In this document: piece by piece, positions 59,221 to 64,000 of the stretch
Position numbering within the stretch: position 1 is the stretch's first letter
How the letters are laid out: each line of letters starts with the position of its first letter
Source: Rhynchosporium graminicola
Taxonomy: Eukaryota > Ascomycota > Leotiomycetes > Helotiales > Ploettnerulaceae
Direction: 5' to 3'
DNA: 64,000 nucleotides
Assembly (NCBI GenBank): GCA_900074885.1
Contig: FJUW01000012.1
Coordinates: forward strand, 1,281,303-1,345,302
Translations under genes and position numbers: made by a program
The notes under the pieces: generated by a model
What the model was told of the DNA's origin: nothing
The model's input: only the letters and a program-made list of their open reading frames with translations
Databases searched by the model: none

Positions 59221-60900
59221 ACTGGACGAAGCTAATCAAAATCTCCGACCACGAGTACTTGGGCTACTTTGAACACGACTCAAGCGAGCACTACGAGTGC
59301 ACCACCCACAGGTTTTGTTGCGTGATCTGGACAAAGTGGAGGAGTAAATCACAATTAAATCCAGAACTTGCGCATCCCCACTTCTTAGTTATCGGGCGAT
59401 TAAAACTAGCAGTGCTTGTAGGCGTTGATTGGGGTTGAAGCTGTTTCCGACAAGGCAGCATCTAAGTCTCTGGCAACATTACACATTTCTATTGTATATA
59501 AAGACTTAACTTCTCTATATATACTATCAAACAAATGAACATATCATTGATTGAGATGAGTGTCCAACATTGAATATTGCGTCTCATATTTTCAACAGTC
59601 GGAACCCGCCTCTTGTGGTTCCATCCTCTTCATCTCTACTCTCCTCGCCTGATTTTCGATCACATCTTTTCCAACCCTCACATAGTGATAGGCGATCAGC
59701 TGTTGATGAAACATTCAGGGAGACCCAAAGGATACCTGGATATTAAAAAAATGTTTATTTTTTCCTTTGACGTTGCCGAAGAATATCAATACTTCTTGCT
59801 GTGTGACATAGGAATCCAGAATCAGCAAGTCACCAGCCGCGATCTTCGACCATACCAGAGCTAAAGGTACTGTCTAGCTTGTGCTACATCGACACTCTAC
59901 TCATACAGCAATATGGCCAATGAACACAAAACTCTTCAGCCTCAAGAGATCGCATTCCGCTCAAAGTACCCTTAGTCAGGTGAGGTTAACGAGCTCATCC
60001 ACATCTAGAAAGTTGTCACTAGGAGGTACACGCACTCCCCCCGCCTAATTACTTGTAATTATGGGTGGGTAGTTTGAAGATAATCTTTGGAGACTGTGTG
60101 GGTGGAATACTAGGGTACTTCTCCAGTGAGAATACTATATCAAACCACGCACAGGCTTCTTGAACCTTGCTCAGCTGCCTTGTCCCCAGATCTGACCAGT
60201 CTTCGGCCTGTGCCTTGGGGGAAGCTAGGCCATACAACCATCCGGTGCTCTATATTCATAGATCTGACCCACATTTACAAGTAATAAAGGGAGGTGACCT
60301 CGCCCTGGTTTTTGCAGCGACCAGAAGTCCGAAATCCGTGAGCGTATTCGTACTGTCGTTAGGACTGATTATGAGGTTATTCTACAACCACTTAACGCTC
60401 GCAAGAAAGTATCAGAAGGGGTTAAGGAGCGTATGATGTGGCAAAGGTTCACATGTAGTTAACGATTTCGGAGGCGGATTCAACGGACCGGGGAAGGGAT
60501 GCTTGATCTGTTATTTCAGACTGACCAGTATCTGCACTTGACCCATGGTAGGCTAATTCATGTCTCCTTAGCCAAAAGATTGTGCTAGAGGAGATAAAGT
60601 GAATTTGAACTCCTCAACTAGTTACAAAGTTAGTTTCATAGACCGCCTGATATGAAGTTCATATGACCTAGAATGAAACTACCGAAAACTATAGTATATT
60701 ACAAAAATCTGATTGAGTTCCTTTGCTCGGTTTCACTAGAAGTCTGAACTTACCCGGCCATTTTACATGGAGGAGAGGAGATAATTACGAGGTAGAGCTT
60801 CTGTAATCTCTTTATTCGCGGTGACTTGCTCACCCTGTCGCTTATAGTGCTTGTTCCCTCCTAAACTGAATATTTCTCTTTCTATTCGGAGGGAGTACTC
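59221..60900. other. Intergenic region at the right edge of the gene island
   Basis: Short frames such as 59577-59864 (plus) and 60167-60436 (plus) show no recognisable domain. Composition becomes steadily more AT-rich toward 60.9 kb. Confidence 0.5.
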
Positions 60901-61523
60901 TCAGCCAATCGTATATTTAAGGTTCTGGGCGCCTTGGCAAGCAAGCTCGAAGTGGACTTACTACGCCGCGTAATCAAGATAAGAACTATTTTAGTGTAAA
61001 CACCGCATTAATATATACTCCGTGTTTGAATTCGGGAATTTTCGCTCGAAGTTCAGTCTATTTTATTGGCCAATATCCCCTTGTAAGCCAAGGTGTTAGA
61101 CCCCCTAGTTTCAGACTTGCGGAGAAACGAGGATATTATATTAAGGCCACAGCTAAATCCCTATACAGGAATAGCTAAATCCCCATACACTAACTAGGCG
61201 AGCTGAAAATGATAGGTGCATTTATTACTACTAAAAATTAGGTGCATAACTATATATAGTGCATCGCTAGCTCTCCCTTATTATGCAAAATCATCAAAAT
61301 CATCTTCACCCTCTGCATCCTGGGTATATACTTCTATCCCTCTAATTATATCCCTCTGAATCGACATTTCACTAGCTATAGTAGTATCTATAGTACTATC
61401 TGAATAATAGATTGATAACATGCTATATATATACTCTCTCTCCCTCCGTATACCGGGTTCATAGCTATCTTAATACCTACCCTCAAGCCTCTGTATAGCT
61501 ATTGCAGTCGATAATACGCAATT

Positions 61524-62496
61524 TTATATAGTAGAAAGCTGCCTAAGTGATACAGGGGCAGAGCTTGAGGGTAGTTCAAATAATAAAGGCTCTCGGCGAG
61601 TATTTGAAGGTACTACTCTACCTCCTAGCGTACCTTTTGGTCTCCCTTTACCTTTAACTTTCAATAGATTCAGGAGAGGTAAAGGAGCTAGGGGAGCAGA
61701 GTACACTGATTCAGGCCTGTCGTAGTACTAGTAGTAATGAATATCACTTAACTAGATATAACTACCTTCTTATTACCGCTTCCAGAGAGTATAAAGGCAT
61801 AGTAGACTAAAGGCTTGCTGTATAGTATAAGTATAGCTATCAGGTGGAGGCCCTTTAGAGGAGAGCTTACTAGATTCTTGTACGATTTTCTAGAGAGCTC
61901 GGGTATAAATATATGGAAGAATTGCAGCTAAAATAGGTATATTTATACTATGCCGGGGCTATAATTGCTATTAGGCAATAACTGAAGATATCCCGGCTTA
62001 TTAAGCTATCTAAAAAAGCTATAATTTGAGGAATACTCCCCTAAGATTAGTATACCTACGCTATAAATATAGCTTTAAAGTAGTATAGTAACCTTTAATT
62101 GGACTAGTAACTATAACTCTAAAGTAGTATAATTAGTCTGTCCAAAAGGCTATAAGCTTCTCCTTCTAAAGTAGCTATATACTCTTATAGTAGCTTGTAG
62201 TACCTGCTAGAAATTAGGAACGGAATTCTAGGAGAGTAGTATTAAACGCCTCCTCTGTAGTACTAGCAAGTAGTATATTCCAGGAGCTCAGAAATGCTTT
62301 AAAAGTAGGGTAGCGTTCCTAGTTTCTAGTAGTACCTTTAATTAGCCTAGGGAAGTACTTCTTAGTTTTTGTAAGTATATTTATATTAATATACTACCGG
62401 CAGAGGAGATAGCGAGTAGATAGGAATAATATCTTAATACACTTGATCAGAGCTAATTCCCTATCTATTATAATAGAAATTAGCTCTTGAATCATA
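61524..62496 (-). mobile_element. Mutator-like (MULE/Hop-type) transposase remnant
   Basis: Reading the minus strand through stops gives, in order, 'IIIDRELALIKCI' (MULE catalytic-core Asp region) near 62.47 kb, 'STRYLLCR' followed by a degraded 'WHINKNIL'-like block, 'TKTKKYFPRLIKGT', 'FLSSWNILLASTTEEAF', 'EKLIAFWTD' near 62.16 kb, 'VTSPIEGYYTTLKAYL' near 62.1 kb, and a C-terminus with 'GRPKGTLGGR' and 'STRREP'-like residues at about 61.6 kb. This order matches fungal Mutator-like transposases such as Hop. Multiple stops make it inactive. The last 60 codons are still open (61524-61706). Confidence 0.75.
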
Positions 62497-62560
62497 TGCT
62501 AAGCTATCAGATCTCTTAGTTATAGTAGCGCTTATGTATAGTCTCTTTTAGTCTCCCCTG

Positions 62561-62795
62561 TGTGACGACTGGTCAGGTTTGGAGGTCTCTCCCTATTGTT
62601 GGAAACACTTACTGCTAAGCGAGATTACACGAGTAGAGTTTAGGGGCCCCTTTTCATATATATACTTCTATTCTCTCTTTACTTCTTTATTTCTTAGTTA
62701 TAGATTCTTAAGTGATTCTTACTACTTTATATTTATAGTAATATGAGGTCTTATTACTTAGGTAGTTTTAAGACCTTTCTAGAGCAAGCGTTATA
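62561..62795 (+). repeat. LTR (5' LTR of a Gypsy element), 235 bp
   Basis: It starts TGTGACGACTGGTCAGG and ends GCGTTATA (RIP-altered GCGTCACA). It aligns over its whole 235 bp with the LTR at 8414-8648, with only transition-type differences noticed. Coding sequence for gag follows on the plus strand, so this is the 5' LTR of an element leaving the window on the right. Confidence 0.85.
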
Positions 62796-64000
62796 TTATC
62801 TATAACTCTTTTACCTATATCTAGGAAGATAGTAAATATCTACTTATATTATACCTTTATACCTAGAGCTACTAAACGCAGGAGACTACGCTATACAGAG
62901 AAAGCTTATACTAAGTATAAACTTAAAGAATAGCACCTAAACCGAAGTAACCTAAGTCCGATAAATCGACTACCGGTTCTCCGACTCCCTCTACCTCTTA
63001 TTCTTCGGCGACTCGCAATACTCGCCGTAACTTACCTCTCTCTATAGTAGAGAGTACTCGCGATAATACCTCGTCCGAGTTGAGCTCCCTAACTCTTACT
63101 ATAATCAACGAACTCACTGAGTCGCTAAACCTCCCTAATAATACCCCTATATTAATAGTAACTATAAGTAACTTATAGGAAGACCGCGCTTACTAGCTAT
63201 AAGAGGTAGAAAGGAAGCTCGCAGAGGAGAGATAATTAAACGCTAACTTATCTGCAGAACTACGCTAGTTACAGGATAAGTTCCTAGAACTACGCTAGTT
63301 AACTGCCTAGCGCTCTACTAAGTCTATATCGTTTAATAACGTTTAATCGCGTATAATACTATTACTATTAATTAAAGAAGATAACGCTACTCTTACGCCT
63401 AATAATCGTCGTCGAGAATAATTTACTAGAGGAATATTATTAATATTATACGCTACGCGTATAGAGAAGATACCGAACCTTCTAAATAAGCTCTCTAATA
63501 GAATCGACTACTCTCTAAAACTCTAGGAAGTGCAGATACGTAATACTCTCCGGCGCTACTCTAGCTACTTTATCGATAAAGATTACTATAAAGATTAGTT
63601 ACTTAACTAAACAGAAGGAATAGCTAGAACTTACCTAGAACTCTCGTTCTTAGAACTAGAATATAACGAAGAAGGTAGTATAATCGATTCACTCGATATG
63701 ATTACTTAACTTATCTCCTTCTTATCTAATCTATATAACTAATAAACTATAAGAGCTAGCTACTCCGCGCTAAAGATAGATTATAAGTAGACCTTCTGGA
63801 CGTTCTACTACGAGTTTCGTACGCTAGCTCGTAAAGCTAAAGTAAATAATTAATCGACTCTGAAAATAGACTTATAGGAGAAGCTACCTGTATAGCTACG
63901 GAAATAGCTCTTCTAATAGTACCGAACGTTAAGGATACTAGAAGAATACGTTAAGGCTATATAAGCTGAAGACTAAGGTTAATTTATTGAAAAGACTTAC
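62796..64000 (+). mobile_element. Ty3/Gypsy gag region, RIP-degraded, cut by window end
   Basis: Through its stops the plus strand reads as a Gag polyprotein: a Ser/Pro-rich start (about 62960-63060), a coiled-coil-like block with 'EVERKLAEE' and repeated 'ELR-LQ-KFLELR' heptads (about 63205-63310), then a capsid-like helical region ('LSFLELEYNEEGSI', 'FWTFYYEFRTLARKAK') to the end. Gln codons are converted to TAG or TAA throughout. It directly follows the LTR at 62561-62795 in the same orientation. Confidence 0.75.

Larger units (their letters stand above)
60901..64000. mobile_element. AT-rich transposon block (right flank)
   Basis: Strongly AT-rich DNA with RIP-like stops, containing a decayed Mutator-like transposase, an LTR and the gag end of a Ty3/Gypsy element that runs out of the window. 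A repeated 'AGCTAAATCCC' motif occurs twice near 61148-61187, possibly part of a terminal sequence of the DNA transposon. Confidence 0.8.

Noticed and set aside
61524..61706. Short open frame as an independent small gene
   Set aside because: Its sequence is the C-terminus of the decayed Mutator-like transposase, continuous with the upstream interrupted homology.

Overview
The window is nuclear DNA from a filamentous ascomycete (Pezizomycotina). The evidence is short GT...AG introns with TACTAAC/GCTAAC-like branch points, a PhiA-like cell-wall protein, a LaeA-like methyltransferase, a HET-domain gene, Dfg5/Dcw1 (GH76) and FLC-type proteins, and retrotransposons eroded in the way repeat-induced point mutation (RIP) erodes them. 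The gene content suggests Leotiomycetes or a close relative, but that placement is inference.

Layout. 1-9.1 kb is extremely AT-rich, TA-dinucleotide-dominated repeat DNA. It holds two near-identical 2,568-bp copies of a Ty3/Gypsy pol fragment (103-2670 and 2672-5239) separated by a single N, then the 3' LTR of one element (6165-6432) that directly abuts the RNase H-integrase end of a second element, then that element's LTR (8414-8648). 9.1-60.9 kb is a gene island of ordinary composition. 60.9-64 kb returns to AT-rich DNA: a decayed Mutator-like transposase on the minus strand, then a second LTR (62561-62795) of the same family as the one at 8.4 kb, followed by gag.

Intact-looking genes in the island: PhiA-like secreted protein (9.5 kb), cytochrome P450 (23.2-24.8) divergent from a LaeA-like methyltransferase (25.8-27.3), FLC/TRP-like membrane protein (33.4-35.6) divergent from a GH76 Dfg5/Dcw1 protein (38.5-40.2), a UDP-glycosyltransferase with a problem codon near its start (41.7-43.0), a secreted phosphodiesterase-fold protein with a jacalin-like lectin tail (48.1-49.6), a D-amino-acid oxidase (50.0-51.4), a disordered Ser-rich protein (51.6-54.1) and a secreted GH43 glycosidase (57.6-59.2).

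Broken genes are unusually common: a giant DUF3638/DUF3645 protein gene (about 12.3-21.5 kb) with several frame breaks, an in-frame stop and a missing C-terminal part; a HET gene with a stop and frameshift; an amidoligase with a one-base frameshift; and a compact graveyard at 43.8-46.7 kb holding fragments of a YWTD-repeat protein, a 3-hydroxyacyl-CoA dehydrogenase, a cytochrome b5 reductase and a P450. The last group looks like the collapsed remnant of one oxidative metabolic cluster. No tRNA, rRNA, CRISPR array or convincing new system was seen. The most useful leads are the decayed cluster, the lesions in otherwise conserved genes, the same-family LTRs bracketing the island, and the single-N tandem duplication. 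All reading-frame and splice statements were worked out by eye from the sequence; family assignments rest on remembered motifs and no database search was run.
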